This document shows positions 8,684 to 17,193 of a stretch of 48,047 nucleotides of DNA, one piece after another. The translations under genes and the position numbers were made by a program. The stretch comes from Streptomyces aurantiacus JA 4570 (lineage in GTDB: Bacteria > Actinomycetota > Actinomycetes > Streptomycetales > Streptomycetaceae). The stretch's first letter is position 1. Each line of letters starts with the position of its first letter. The notes under the pieces are model-generated. The model did not search any database and was not told where the DNA came from. It saw nothing but the letters and a program-made list of their open reading frames with translations. The stretch is from assembly GCF_000414115.1 (NCBI RefSeq), contig NZ_AOPZ01000278.1:1-48047 (forward strand), given 5' to 3'.

Positions 8684-9244
8684 TCAGCTCCTGCCGCGGC
8701 CGCTCAGCAGGTCGCGGGCCCGGTCGACCAGACCCAGCCCCGGTCCCAGCAGCTTGTTGCCGGGCGGCGAGGAGGGCGCGGAAGGGTGCGGACGCGTGGG
8801 TGCCGTCTTCTTCGCGGTGCGGACCTTGTCGCCCAGTTCGTCCAGTGCCTCCGGCGTACACGCCACGGCGATCAGGGGGAACAGCCGGTTCTCCTCGTCC
8901 CGCACGTGCTCGTTCACGTCGAGCTTCAGCTTGGCCACCAGATGGTCGAAGTCCGGCTCCTTCGCGCCGAGCCCTTCCAGGTTCTTGAGGAGCTGCTCCA
9001 CCCTCGCGTGGTCGGCGATCTCCTTGTCCGCGATCGCGTTCCCGTCCGGGACGTTCTCGCGCACCGCCGGGTACAGATGTACCTCTTCGGCGACGGAGTG
9101 GCGTACCAGCTCTATGGTCAGCTCGTCCGCCAGCTTCCGGCGCTGCTCGTCACCGACCGGCTGGGACTCTATCTTCGCGAACAGCTCTTCGACTTCGCGG
9201 TGGTCGGTGGTGAGCTCTGTGATCACGTTTCCGCCGTGTCCCAT
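8684..9244 (-). CDS. Hemerythrin HHE-domain protein
   Basis: A 186-residue protein with the four-helix hemerythrin fold, which binds a di-iron centre and senses or buffers oxygen or nitric oxide. Iron ligands expected for the family are visible: H15 in TTDHREVEELF, H49 and E53/H56 in VRHSVAEEVHLYP, the histidine in IADHARVEQLL and the HVRDEENRLFP helix. The HHE core occupies residues 10-145; the last 40 residues are Pro/Lys-rich and variable. The start at 9244 (MGHGGNVITELTT) is preferred over the longer in-frame start at 9325 because family similarity begins there and a GGAAAGGGG site precedes it. It lies next to other small stress-type genes. Confidence 0.88.
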   Translation of the reverse strand: MGHGGNVITELTTDHREVEELFAKIESQPVGDEQRRKLADELTIELVRHSVAEEVHLYPAVRENVPDGNAIADKEIADHARVEQLLKNLEGLGAKEPDFDHLVAKLKLDVNEHVRDEENRLFPLIAVACTPEALDELGDKVRTAKKTAPTRPHPSAPSSPPGNKLLGPGLGLVDRARDLLSGRGRS

Positions 9245-9365
9245 CAGAGGGCCCCTTTCCCTGTCGGGGCGTGGGCCGGGGCCGGCCCACGGTTCCGGAC
9301 GGGTGCCCTCGTAGCTCTGCGACACGCACGCAGGTGCGGGCGGCCGGGGTCCGGGGCGGGGGCGT

Positions 9366-9692
9366 TCAGCGGCCCAGTGCCCGGGCGAGCTGCTGTTTGT
9401 TCATCTGGGAGCGGCCGTCGATGTTGCGCTTCTTGGCCTCCGCGTACAGCTGGTCCTTCGTCGGGCCATCGGATCCGCTGTGGGAGCGCTGACCGCCCCG
9501 CTGGGACGCGGACTTCGAGTCCTGGGTCGACGTCCTGCTGCCCGTCTTCGACTCGCCGGAACGCGCCCGCTCCTTGTTCACCGTGCGGGCCGCGATCTCC
9601 TTCGCGCGTCCTGTGGACTCGCCCCGCTTCTGGGCGCTCTCCTTGATGTGCTCGTACTGACGCTCCCGCTTGGAGCTCGAACCTCGCGGCAT
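9366..9692 (-). CDS. Small basic Rho_N/HeH-like protein ('plasmid stabilization protein' type)
   Basis: A 108-residue, Lys/Arg/Ser-rich, largely disordered protein that ends in a short helix-extended-loop-helix motif (TKDQLYAEAKKRNIDGRSQM followed by NKQQLARALGR), as in Rho N-terminal or SAP-like nucleic-acid-binding folds. Streptomyces homologues are often called plasmid stabilization proteins, but no plasmid function is shown. It starts at ATG 9692 behind GAAAGGGAAAG. The likely role, nucleic-acid binding under stress, is inferred from the fold only. Confidence 0.8.
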   Translation of the reverse strand: MPRGSSSKRERQYEHIKESAQKRGESTGRAKEIAARTVNKERARSGESKTGSRTSTQDSKSASQRGGQRSHSGSDGPTKDQLYAEAKKRNIDGRSQMNKQQLARALGR

Positions 9693-9747
9693 GGTCTTTC
9701 CCTTTCACCAGCTCCCGGGCCGCCCCGGGGATGCCTCTCGGCGGCGG

Positions 9748-9773
9748 GTACCCCGGGCCCGCGGACCCCATCC
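9748..9773 (-). promoter_or_regulatory. Weak candidate SigB-type promoter for the Rho_N-like gene
   Basis: On the minus strand GGAT, 16 bases, then GGGTAC fits GNNT-N14-16-GGGTAC, about 55 bp before the start at 9692. In DNA this G+C-rich the match may be chance. The rest of the 314-bp gap (9693-10006) between the two divergent genes holds no clear gene. Confidence 0.25.
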
Positions 9774-10006
9774 ACGCTGCCTGCCGGAGCACCCGGTCCC
9801 ATTCGACCTCCGCGGCCCGCGGGCCGCGACGCGGGAGGGCCGGATGGCGGCAAGGCTTCGGCGGGTGACCCGCTGCGTGGTGCTTTGGACACGTTTGCCT
9901 GTCGGGGGTGGCGGGGAACCTGCTCTGCCGAGGTCCGCGGTCAGCCGGACACACCACCGCGTCACCCGCCCCGGGACGGCGCCGACACCATGGAGGGCAG
10001 GCACAG

Positions 10007-10897
10007 ATGCCGCAAGACGACACGGCACCCCCCAACCCCGCCGACAAGCACCCCCGGCCCGAGTTTCCCCAGCAGGACCAGGAACCCCCGGGGTGGACCG
10101 GGCCGATGGACCCGCCCCCGGATCACGGCGAGGACTCCTACCGGGGCTCGGGGGCACTGACCGACCGCAAGGCCCTGATCACCGGCGGGGACTCCGGGAT
10201 CGGCCGGGCCGTCGCCCTCGCCTACGCCCGCGAGGGCGCGGACGTGCTCTTCACCCACCTGCCCGAAGAACGCGACGAGGCCCGCCGCACGGCCGACCTG
10301 GTCGAGGGCGCGGGCCGGAAGGCCGTCCCCGTCGAGTGCGACATCCGTACGGAGGACGCGTGCCGGAGTCTCGTCGACCGCGCCGTGGCGGAGTTCGGCC
10401 GGATCGACGTCCTCATCAACAACGCCGCCTACCAGATGTCCCAGCCCGAGGGCATCGCCGCCATCACCACCGAACAGTTCGACCGGGTGGTGCGGACGAA
10501 CCTGTACGGCATGTTCTGGCTCTGCAAGATGGCCCTCCCCCACATCCCCGCGGGCGGCAGCATCATCAACACGACATCCGTCCAGGGCTACCAGCCCAGC
10601 CCGCACCTGCTGGACTACGCCACGACCAAGGGCGCGATCGTCACGTTCACCCACGGGCTCGCGCAGATGCTCGCCAAGGACGGCATCCGCGTCAACGCGG
10701 TCGCTCCCGGCCCCGTCTGGACACCGCTGATCCCCGCCACGCTGCCGGACACCAAGGAGTTCGGGAAGCAGTCCCCGCTCGGCCGCCCGGCCCAGCCCGC
10801 CGAGATGGCGCCCGCCTACGTCTTCCTCGCCTCCTCCCGTGCGAGCTACATCACCGGCGAGATCGTCAACGCCACCGGCGGCACCCCGCTGCCCTGA
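10007..10897 (+). CDS. SDR family oxidoreductase (general-stress YhdF/YghA type)
   Basis: A 296-residue short-chain dehydrogenase/reductase with the extended Pro-rich N-terminus typical of the YhdF/YghA/GspS39 group (PEFPQQDQEPPGWTGPM). The NAD(P) motif is TGGDSGIGRAVA; then INNAAYQM (NNAG-like), the catalytic serine in NTTSVQGYQ and the YATTKGAIV tyrosine/lysine. The C-terminus (ITGEIVNATGG) is standard. It starts at ATG 10007 with GGAGGG about 10 bp before it. It heads a same-strand run of redox genes. The substrate is unknown; relatives are stress-induced aldehyde or glucose-type reductases. Confidence 0.9.
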   Translation: MPQDDTAPPNPADKHPRPEFPQQDQEPPGWTGPMDPPPDHGEDSYRGSGALTDRKALITGGDSGIGRAVALAYAREGADVLFTHLPEERDEARRTADLVEGAGRKAVPVECDIRTEDACRSLVDRAVAEFGRIDVLINNAAYQMSQPEGIAAITTEQFDRVVRTNLYGMFWLCKMALPHIPAGGSIINTTSVQGYQPSPHLLDYATTKGAIVTFTHGLAQMLAKDGIRVNAVAPGPVWTPLIPATLPDTKEFGKQSPLGRPAQPAEMAPAYVFLASSRASYITGEIVNATGGTPLP

Positions 10898-10964
10898 CCG
10901 AACACTCCGGAGGAGGCGCCCTTGCGTACGGCGAGAGGGGGTACCCGCCCGGCCCGAGGCCCGT

Positions 10965-10991
10965 ACCCGTACGACCCGTGCGACCCGTACG
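10965..10991 (+). repeat. Three 9-bp direct repeats ahead of the FAD/Fe-S gene
   Basis: Units ACCCGTACG, ACCCGTGCG, ACCCGTACG lie in tandem about 35 bp before the ATG of the oxidoreductase. They could be spaced binding sites on one face of DNA or a replication-slippage product. Confidence 0.6.
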
Positions 10992-11026
10992 ACCGGCCTG
11001 CGTTCGATCTGGAGGGAGTGACCCGG

Positions 11027-14000
11027 ATGGCCGAGGTGGACACGGCCGGCCTGACGACAGCGCTGCGTGCCGCGGTGGACGGGGAGGTCCGCTTCGACGC
11101 GGGCAGCAGGGGCACGTACGCCACCGACGGTTCCAACTACCGCCAGGTCCCCCTCGGCGTCGTCGTCCCCCGCACCGTGGCGGCGGGCGCCCGAGCGGTG
11201 GAGGTGTGCGCGCGATTCGGCGCCCCGGTGCTGTCCCGCGGCGGGGGTACGAGCCTGGCCGGGCAGGCGACCAACGCCGCCGTGGTCATCGACTGGACCA
11301 AGTACTGCCACGCCCTGGTGTCGGTCGATCCGGACGCGCGTACGTGTGTGGTGGAGCCCGGGATCGTCCTGGACGAGCTGAACCGGCAACTGTCCGGGCA
11401 CCGGCTGCAGTTCGGTCCCAAACCCTCCACGCACAGCCACTGCGCGCTCGGCGGCATGATCGGCAACAACTCGTGCGGGGCGTCCGCGCAGGCGTACGGC
11501 AAGACCGTGGACAACGTACGCCGCCTGGAGATCCTCACCGCCGACGGGGCCCGCATGTGGGTGGGGCCGGCGTCCAAGGAGGAGCGCGCGCGGATCGTCG
11601 CGCAAGGCGGTCGCCGGGCGGAGATCCATGAGGGCCTGGAGCGCATCGTCGGCGAGTATCTGGCGGACATCCGCACGGGCTACCCGAAGATCCCGCGCCG
11701 GGTCTCCGGCTACAACCTGGACTCGCTCCTTCCGGAGAACGGCTTCGATGTGGCCAAGGCCCTGGTGGGCAGCGAGGGCACGCTGGTGACCGTGCTGCAC
11801 GCGGAGCTGGAGCTGGTGCCCGTGCCGCCCTGCCAGTCGCTGCTGGTCCTCGGATACGACGACATCTGCGCCGCCGCCGACGACGTGCCCCGCCTGCTGG
11901 AGCACTGTGCGCCCACCTTGCTGGAGGCCCTGGACGACCGGATGGCGCAGCTCATGCGTGAGGAAGGCGCCTATCTCACGTCTTTGGACGCTCTTCCTGA
12001 TGGCGACTGCTGGCTGATGCTGCAGTTCAGCGGCGACAGTCAGGACGCCGTCGACGAGCAGGCGCTGGCGCTGCTGCGCGCGGTGGGCCGCGACGAGAAG
12101 GACGCCACCGTCGCCTTCTCCGACGACCCCGAGCGCGAGCACAGGATGCTCAAGGCCCGCGAGGCCGGTCTCGGCGTGACCGCGCGGCCCCCGGACGGCC
12201 GGGAGACCTGGGAGGGCTGGGAGGACTCGGCCGTGCCGCCCGAGCGCCTCGGAGACTATCTGCGTGACCTGAAGAAGCTGTTCGACGACTTCGGTTACGA
12301 CCATCCCTCGCTGTACGGGCACTTCGGTCAGGGCTGTGTGCACACCCGGATCCCGTTCGAGCTGACGAGCGCCGACGGCGTGGCCGACTTCCGGCGCTTC
12401 CTGGAGCGCGCCGCCGACCTCGTCACCGCCTACGGCGGGTCGCTGTCCGGGGAGCACGGGGACGGCCAGGCCCGGGGCGAGCTGCTGACCCGCATGTACG
12501 GCGAGCGGCTCGTGACCGCCTTCGCCGAGCTCAAGGCCCTCTTCGACCCGGACCACCGGATGAACCCCGGCAAGGTGGTCCACCCGCGCCCGGTCGACGG
12601 GCAGTTGCGCCTGGGGCCCGCCTGGCGGCCGGCCACCGTCACGACGCACTTCGGCTATCCGGACGACGAGCACTCCTTCACCCGGGCCGTGATGCGCTGC
12701 GTCGGCATCGGCAACTGCCGCAGCCACGCGGGCGGCGTGATGTGCCCGTCCTACCGGGCCACGAAGGAAGAGGAGCATTCCACGCGGGGGCGGGCCCGGC
12801 TGCTTTTCGAGATGCTGGGCGGCCACGCGGACTCCGCCGTCACCGACGGCTGGCGTTCGACCGAGGTCCGCGACGCGCTCGATCTGTGCCTGGCGTGCAA
12901 GGGCTGCAAGTCGGACTGCCCCACGGGCGTCGACATGGCGACGTACAAGGCCGAGTTCCTCGCCCACCACTACGCGCGCCGCGTCCGGCCCGCGGCCCAC
13001 TACTCGCTGGGGTGGCTGCCGGTGTGGGCGCGGCTGTCGCGGGTCGCCCCCGGGCTGGTCAACAGTGTGCTCCAGGCGCCGGGGGCGGCCCGCGTCGGCA
13101 AGCGCCTCGCCGGTGTCGACAGCGCCCGCCGGGCCCCGGTGTTCGCGCCGGAGTCGTTCCTGCGGTGGTGGCGGGCCCGTGCGGCGGACGCGCCCGACCC
13201 GAGCGATCCACGCACCGTCGTGCTGTGGCCCGACACCTTCACGACCTACTTCCACCCGGCGATCGCGATCTCGGCCGTTCGCGTCCTGGAAGACGCAGGC
13301 TTCCGCGTCGCCGTCCCCGGCGACACCGTCTGCTGCGGCCTGACGTGGATCTCCACGGGCCAGTTGGCCCTCGCCAAGAAGGTCCTGCGCCGCACTCTGC
13401 GCGTCCTGCGGCCGTACCTCGAAGCGGGCACCCCCGTCATCGGTCTCGAACCGTCCTGCACCGCGGTGTTCCGCGCCGACGCCCCCGAACTGCTGCCGAC
13501 GGACCACGACGTGCGACGCCTGGCCGGACAGTTCCGCACCTTCGCGGAGCAACTCGTGCACCACGCTCCCGACGACTGGCGGCCGTCCGCGCCGGCCGGG
13601 CGGGCAACCGTACAGACGCACTGCCATCAGCACGCGGTCATGAAGGACGACGCCGACCGCGAACTGATGCGCCGCGCCGGTCTCGACGCCGTGTTCCTGG
13701 ACGAGGGCTGCTGCGGTCTGGCCGGCAACTTCGGCTTCGAGCGGGGGCATCACGAGGTGTCCATGGCCGTCGCGGAACAGGGCGTGCTGCCCGCCGTCCG
13801 CGCGGCCGCCGCCGACAGCCTGCTGCTCGCCGACGGCTTCAGCTGCCGCCTCCAGATCGAACAGGGCGACACCGGCCGCCGGGGACTGCACCTGGCCGAG
13901 GCACTGGCCCTCGGCCTCGACGGGCACCCACCCGGTGACCACCCCGAACACCACGCCCAGCGACCGCCCGAGCCCTCACTCGCGGGCCGTTGGGCGACCA

Positions 14001-14083
14001 CCGCGGGAGCCGCCGTCCTGACGGGCGCGGTCACCGCCGCGGCCGGCCGCGGCGCCCTGCGGCGCCTTCACCGTCGTACGTAA
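11027..14083 (+). CDS. FAD-linked oxidase / Fe-S (CCG-domain) dehydrogenase fusion, D-lactate dehydrogenase-like
   Basis: A 1018-residue protein that fuses three parts. An FAD-binding PCMH domain comes first (about 30-270; LSRGGGTSLAGQ and LGGMIGNNSCGA). An FAD-oxidase C-terminal domain follows (270-520; SGEHGDGQARGELL). The last part is a GlpC-like ferredoxin and CCG part (CLACKGCKSDCP near 625, then CCGLTW and EGCCGLAGNFG). Dld-II-type enzymes with this layout oxidise D-lactate or similar 2-hydroxyacids and pass electrons to the membrane quinone pool. The start ATG 11027 has GGAGGGA 10 bp upstream. The C-terminus ends in an Ala-rich hydrophobic helix followed by RRLHRRT, a possible membrane anchor. 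The next gene is a pyruvate-oxidase-like enzyme, so the pair may link lactate and pyruvate oxidation. Confidence 0.9.
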   Translation: MAEVDTAGLTTALRAAVDGEVRFDAGSRGTYATDGSNYRQVPLGVVVPRTVAAGARAVEVCARFGAPVLSRGGGTSLAGQATNAAVVIDWTKYCHALVSVDPDARTCVVEPGIVLDELNRQLSGHRLQFGPKPSTHSHCALGGMIGNNSCGASAQAYGKTVDNVRRLEILTADGARMWVGPASKEERARIVAQGGRRAEIHEGLERIVGEYLADIRTGYPKIPRRVSGYNLDSLLPENGFDVAKALVGSEGTLVTVLHAELELVPVPPCQSLLVLGYDDICAAADDVPRLLEHCAPTLLEALDDRMAQLMREEGAYLTSLDALPDGDCWLMLQFSGDSQDAVDEQALALLRAVGRDEKDATVAFSDDPEREHRMLKAREAGLGVTARPPDGRETWEGWEDSAVPPERLGDYLRDLKKLFDDFGYDHPSLYGHFGQGCVHTRIPFELTSADGVADFRRFLERAADLVTAYGGSLSGEHGDGQARGELLTRMYGERLVTAFAELKALFDPDHRMNPGKVVHPRPVDGQLRLGPAWRPATVTTHFGYPDDEHSFTRAVMRCVGIGNCRSHAGGVMCPSYRATKEEEHSTRGRARLLFEMLGGHADSAVTDGWRSTEVRDALDLCLACKGCKSDCPTGVDMATYKAEFLAHHYARRVRPAAHYSLGWLPVWARLSRVAPGLVNSVLQAPGAARVGKRLAGVDSARRAPVFAPESFLRWWRARAADAPDPSDPRTVVLWPDTFTTYFHPAIAISAVRVLEDAGFRVAVPGDTVCCGLTWISTGQLALAKKVLRRTLRVLRPYLEAGTPVIGLEPSCTAVFRADAPELLPTDHDVRRLAGQFRTFAEQLVHHAPDDWRPSAPAGRATVQTHCHQHAVMKDDADRELMRRAGLDAVFLDEGCCGLAGNFGFERGHHEVSMAVAEQGVLPAVRAAAADSLLLADGFSCRLQIEQGDTGRRGLHLAEALALGLDGHPPGDHPEHHAQRPPEPSLAGRWATTAGAAVLTGAVTAAAGRGALRRLHRRT

Positions 14084-14164
14084 CCCCCGACGACCCCCGA
14101 CAACCAGCCGTACGCAACCCCCGACAACAACACGCTCTGCGCACCCACCGGAAAGGTCAGCACC

Positions 14165-16015
14165 ATGTCGATGAAGGTCTCCGACCACATCCTGGAGCGT
14201 CTGCGCGCCTGGGAGGTCGAGCATGTCTTCGCCTACCCCGGCGACGGCATCAACGGACTGCTCGCCGCCTGGGGCCGGGCCGACAACAAGCCGCAGTTCA
14301 TCCAGTCCCGCCATGAGGAGATGTCCGCCTTCGAGGCGGTCGGCTACGCCAAGTTCTCCGGCAAGGTCGGCGTCTGCGCGGCCACTTCGGGGCCGGGCGC
14401 CATCCATCTGCTCAACGGCCTGTACGACGCCAAGCTCGACCACGTGCCCGTCGTCGCGATCGTGGGACAGACCAACCGCAGCGCGATGGGCGGCTCCTAT
14501 CAGCAGGAGGTCGACCTGCTGAGTCTCTACAAGGACGTCGCCTCGGACTTCTGCGAGATGGTCACGGTCCCCGAGCAACTGCCGAACGTGCTCGACCGCG
14601 CCATGCGCACCGCCATCGCCCGGCGTTCGGTGACGGCCGTCATCATCCCCGCGGACGTACAGGAACTCGACTACTCCGCACCCGAGCACGCGTTCAAGAT
14701 GGTGCCGTCCAGCCTGGGGATGGCCCAGTACGCGCCGGTGCCGTCCGACCCGGACGTCGAGCGGGCCGCCGAGGTGCTGAACGAGGGCGAGAAGGTCGCG
14801 ATCCTCATCGGACAGGGCGCCCGCGGGGCCCGCCAGGAAGTCATGGACGTGGCCGAGCGGTTGGGCGCCGGCGTGGCCAAGGCGCTGCTCGGCAAGGACG
14901 CCCTGGACGACGACCTGCCGTACGTCACCGGTTCGATCGGCCTCCTAGGCACCCGGCCGTCGTACGAGATGATGCGGGACTGCGACACCCTGCTGGTGAT
15001 CGGGTCGAGCTTCCCCTACACCCAGTTCCTGCCCGAGTTCGGACAGGCGCGCGCCGTGCAGATCGACATCGATCCGCACATGGTCGGGCTGCGCTACCCG
15101 TTCGAGGTCAACCTGGTCGGCGACGCCCGCGAGACGCTGCGCCGCCTGCTGCCGCACCTGCGGCCGGTCAAGGAGGCCGACGACTCCAAGGACGCCAAGG
15201 ACCGCTCCTGGCGCAAACAGATCGAGAAGAACACCGCCCGCTGGTGGGAGGTCATGCAGCGGCGCGCGACGGTGGACGCCGATCCGATCAATCCCGAGTA
15301 CGTCGCCCACGCGCTGAACGATCTGCTTCCCGAGAACGTGATCCTGGCCGCGGACTCCGGGTCGGCCGCCAACTGGTACGCCCGCCATCTGCGGCTGCGC
15401 GGCGCGATGCGCGGCTCGCTGTCCGGGACGCTCGCCACCATGGGGCCGGGCGTGCCCTATGTGATCGGCGCCAAGTTCGCGCACGGTGACCGTCCGGCGA
15501 TCGCGCTCGTGGGCGACGGGGCCATGCAGATGAACGGCCTCGCCGAACTGATCACGATCGCCAAGTACTGGAAGCAGTGGGCCGATCCGCGCCTGGTGGT
15601 GGCCGTGTTCAACAACCAGGACCTGAACCAGGTCACGTGGGAGATGCGCGCCATGTCCGGCGCCCCGCAGTTCCTGCCCTCGCAGGAGCTTCCCGACGTC
15701 GCCTATGCCGAGTTCGCCCGCTCGCTGGGTCTGGACGGCATGCGGGTGGAGAAACCGGAGGCCGTGCAAGGCGCCTGGCAGGCGGCGCTGACCGCCGACC
15801 GGCCGTTCGTCCTGGACTTCCGCACCGACCCGGCCGTGCCGCCCATCCCGCCGCACGCGTCCCTCGACCAGATCGAGGCGGCCGCGGCCTCCGTCCTCAA
15901 GGGCGACAGCGACCGCGCCGCCATGGTCCGCCAGGGCTTCAAGGCCAAGGTCCAGGACCTGCTGCCGGGGCGCCGCCACCGCGAAGACCGGCCGGGCGCC
16001 GGAGAGGAGAGGTGA
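14165..16015 (+). CDS. Thiamine-diphosphate enzyme, pyruvate oxidase/dehydrogenase (PoxB/YdaP-like)
   Basis: A 616-residue ThDP enzyme in the acetolactate synthase/pyruvate oxidase superfamily. It has an N-terminal PYR domain (FAYPGDGINGLL; activating glutamate in SRHEEMSAFEAVGYA), a central FAD/Rossmann-like domain (200-350) and a C-terminal PP domain with the ThDP/Mg signature GDGAMQMNGLAEL ending in VAVFNNQ. It probably decarboxylates pyruvate oxidatively to acetate or acetyl phosphate, passing electrons to quinones or oxygen. It starts at ATG 14165 with GGAAAGG upstream, 81 bp after the FAD/Fe-S gene. The C-terminal Lys/Arg-rich tail beyond 570 could contact the membrane, as in PoxB; that is inference. 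Confidence 0.9.
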   Translation: MSMKVSDHILERLRAWEVEHVFAYPGDGINGLLAAWGRADNKPQFIQSRHEEMSAFEAVGYAKFSGKVGVCAATSGPGAIHLLNGLYDAKLDHVPVVAIVGQTNRSAMGGSYQQEVDLLSLYKDVASDFCEMVTVPEQLPNVLDRAMRTAIARRSVTAVIIPADVQELDYSAPEHAFKMVPSSLGMAQYAPVPSDPDVERAAEVLNEGEKVAILIGQGARGARQEVMDVAERLGAGVAKALLGKDALDDDLPYVTGSIGLLGTRPSYEMMRDCDTLLVIGSSFPYTQFLPEFGQARAVQIDIDPHMVGLRYPFEVNLVGDARETLRRLLPHLRPVKEADDSKDAKDRSWRKQIEKNTARWWEVMQRRATVDADPINPEYVAHALNDLLPENVILAADSGSAANWYARHLRLRGAMRGSLSGTLATMGPGVPYVIGAKFAHGDRPAIALVGDGAMQMNGLAELITIAKYWKQWADPRLVVAVFNNQDLNQVTWEMRAMSGAPQFLPSQELPDVAYAEFARSLGLDGMRVEKPEAVQGAWQAALTADRPFVLDFRTDPAVPPIPPHASLDQIEAAAASVLKGDSDRAAMVRQGFKAKVQDLLPGRRHREDRPGAGEER

Positions 16016-16082
16016 CAGCGCGCCCGCTCGTGGCCGGCGTCCCAGAAGTGCCCGGAAGCGACCGGAAGGGAACCGACTGACC

Positions 16083-17114
16083 ATGCCCCAGACCGTCGTC
16101 ATCACCGGCGCCAGTGCCGGCGTCGGCCGTGCCACGGCCCGTCTGTACGCGCGGCGCGGAGCCGATGTCGTGCTCATCGCCCGCGGCCGGGCGGGCCTCC
16201 GGGCCGCTGCCGACGAGGTCGGCTCCCTCGGCGGCCGGGCCCTGGTCCAGGTCGCCGACACCGCCGACGCGGGGCAGGTCGAGGCGGCCGCGGACGCGGC
16301 GGAGAACGCCTTCGGCCCCATCGACGTGTGGGTCAACTGCGCGTTCGTCGGCGTGTTCGCGCCCTTCGACGACGTCACGGCCGAGGAGTATCAGCGGGTC
16401 ACGGACGTGTCGTACCTGGGCTTCGTCAACGGGACCCGGTCGGCGCTCAAGCGGATGGCGCCCCGGGATCGCGGCACCATCGTCCAGGTGGGTTCGGCTC
16501 TGGGCGAGCGGTCCATTCCCCTGCAGTCGGCCTACTGCGGCGCGAAGCACGCCATCAACGGCTTCACCTCCGCGCTGCGCACCGAACTCCTGCACCGGGG
16601 CAGCAACGTGCACGTCACCGTGGTCCAACTGCCCGCCCTCAACACGCCGCAGTTCTCCTGGGTCCGCACCCGCCTGCCCCGGCACCCCCGCCCGGTCCCG
16701 CCGATCTACCAGCCCGAGGTCGCCGCCCGCGGCATCGTGTACGCGGCCGACCACCCCCGCCGCAAGCAGTACTACGTGGGGGCGTCCACCGTGGCGACCC
16801 TCTGGGCCAACCGCCTGGCGCCCGCTCTCCTCGACCGCTATCTCGCCCGCACGGGCTTCGACTCCCAGCAGGTGGACCGGCGCCCTCCGTCCGGACGCGG
16901 CAATCTCTTCGAGCCGGTCGGCCGTCCGCAGATCGAGCCGGCCGACCGCCCGCAGGACGGCGGTCGAGGCGCGCACGGCGTCTTCGACGACGCGGCGCAC
17001 CCGCGTTCCGTCGAGGCCGCCCTGGCCCGCCATCCCCTCGCCACCGCATCCGCGATCGCGATCACGGCCGCGGCAGCCGCCGGAGCCGCGCTGCGCCGCC
17101 GCGGGCGGGCCTGA
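16083..17114 (+). CDS. SDR family oxidoreductase with C-terminal hydrophobic tail
   Basis: A 343-residue short-chain dehydrogenase: TGASAGVGRATA (cofactor loop), DVWVNCAFVGVF, VGSALGERS (catalytic Ser) and YCGAKHAINGF (Tyr/Lys). The SDR core ends at about 245. Beyond it lies an extension of about 100 residues that ends in an Ala-rich hydrophobic helix (ATASAIAITAAAAAGAAL) and RRRGRA. This helix may anchor the protein to the membrane and is like the tail of the FAD/Fe-S protein two genes upstream. It starts at ATG 16083, 67 bp after the ThDP gene, so these genes likely form one transcription unit that ends at the hairpin at 17115. The substrate is unknown. Confidence 0.88.
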   Translation: MPQTVVITGASAGVGRATARLYARRGADVVLIARGRAGLRAAADEVGSLGGRALVQVADTADAGQVEAAADAAENAFGPIDVWVNCAFVGVFAPFDDVTAEEYQRVTDVSYLGFVNGTRSALKRMAPRDRGTIVQVGSALGERSIPLQSAYCGAKHAINGFTSALRTELLHRGSNVHVTVVQLPALNTPQFSWVRTRLPRHPRPVPPIYQPEVAARGIVYAADHPRRKQYYVGASTVATLWANRLAPALLDRYLARTGFDSQQVDRRPPSGRGNLFEPVGRPQIEPADRPQDGGRGAHGVFDDAAHPRSVEAALARHPLATASAIAITAAAAAGAALRRRGRA

Positions 17115-17148
17115 CCGGACAGGGAGCGGTGGCCGGAGACCTGTCCGG
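17115..17148. terminator. Hairpin between convergent genes
   Basis: CCGGACAGG (17115-17123) pairs perfectly with CCTGTCCGG (17140-17148) across a 16-base loop. It starts directly after the SDR stop and would also serve the opposing hydrolase gene. Confidence 0.6.
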
Positions 17149-17193
17149 GCGTCGTCACCACGGCTGTGCGCTGCCTCCGGCCCCGCGTCGCGA

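Noticed and set aside
10939..10947. GGGTAC as a SigB-type promoter for the FAD/Fe-S gene
   Set aside because: No GNNT lies at the required 14-16 bp spacing; the motif is part of a GGTACC palindrome that is common in such DNA.
9962..13954. A very long open frame on the minus strand across the SDR and FAD/Fe-S genes
   Set aside because: It is the mirror of real plus-strand genes in G+C-rich DNA; its sequence has no family motifs, while the plus strand has complete conserved domains.
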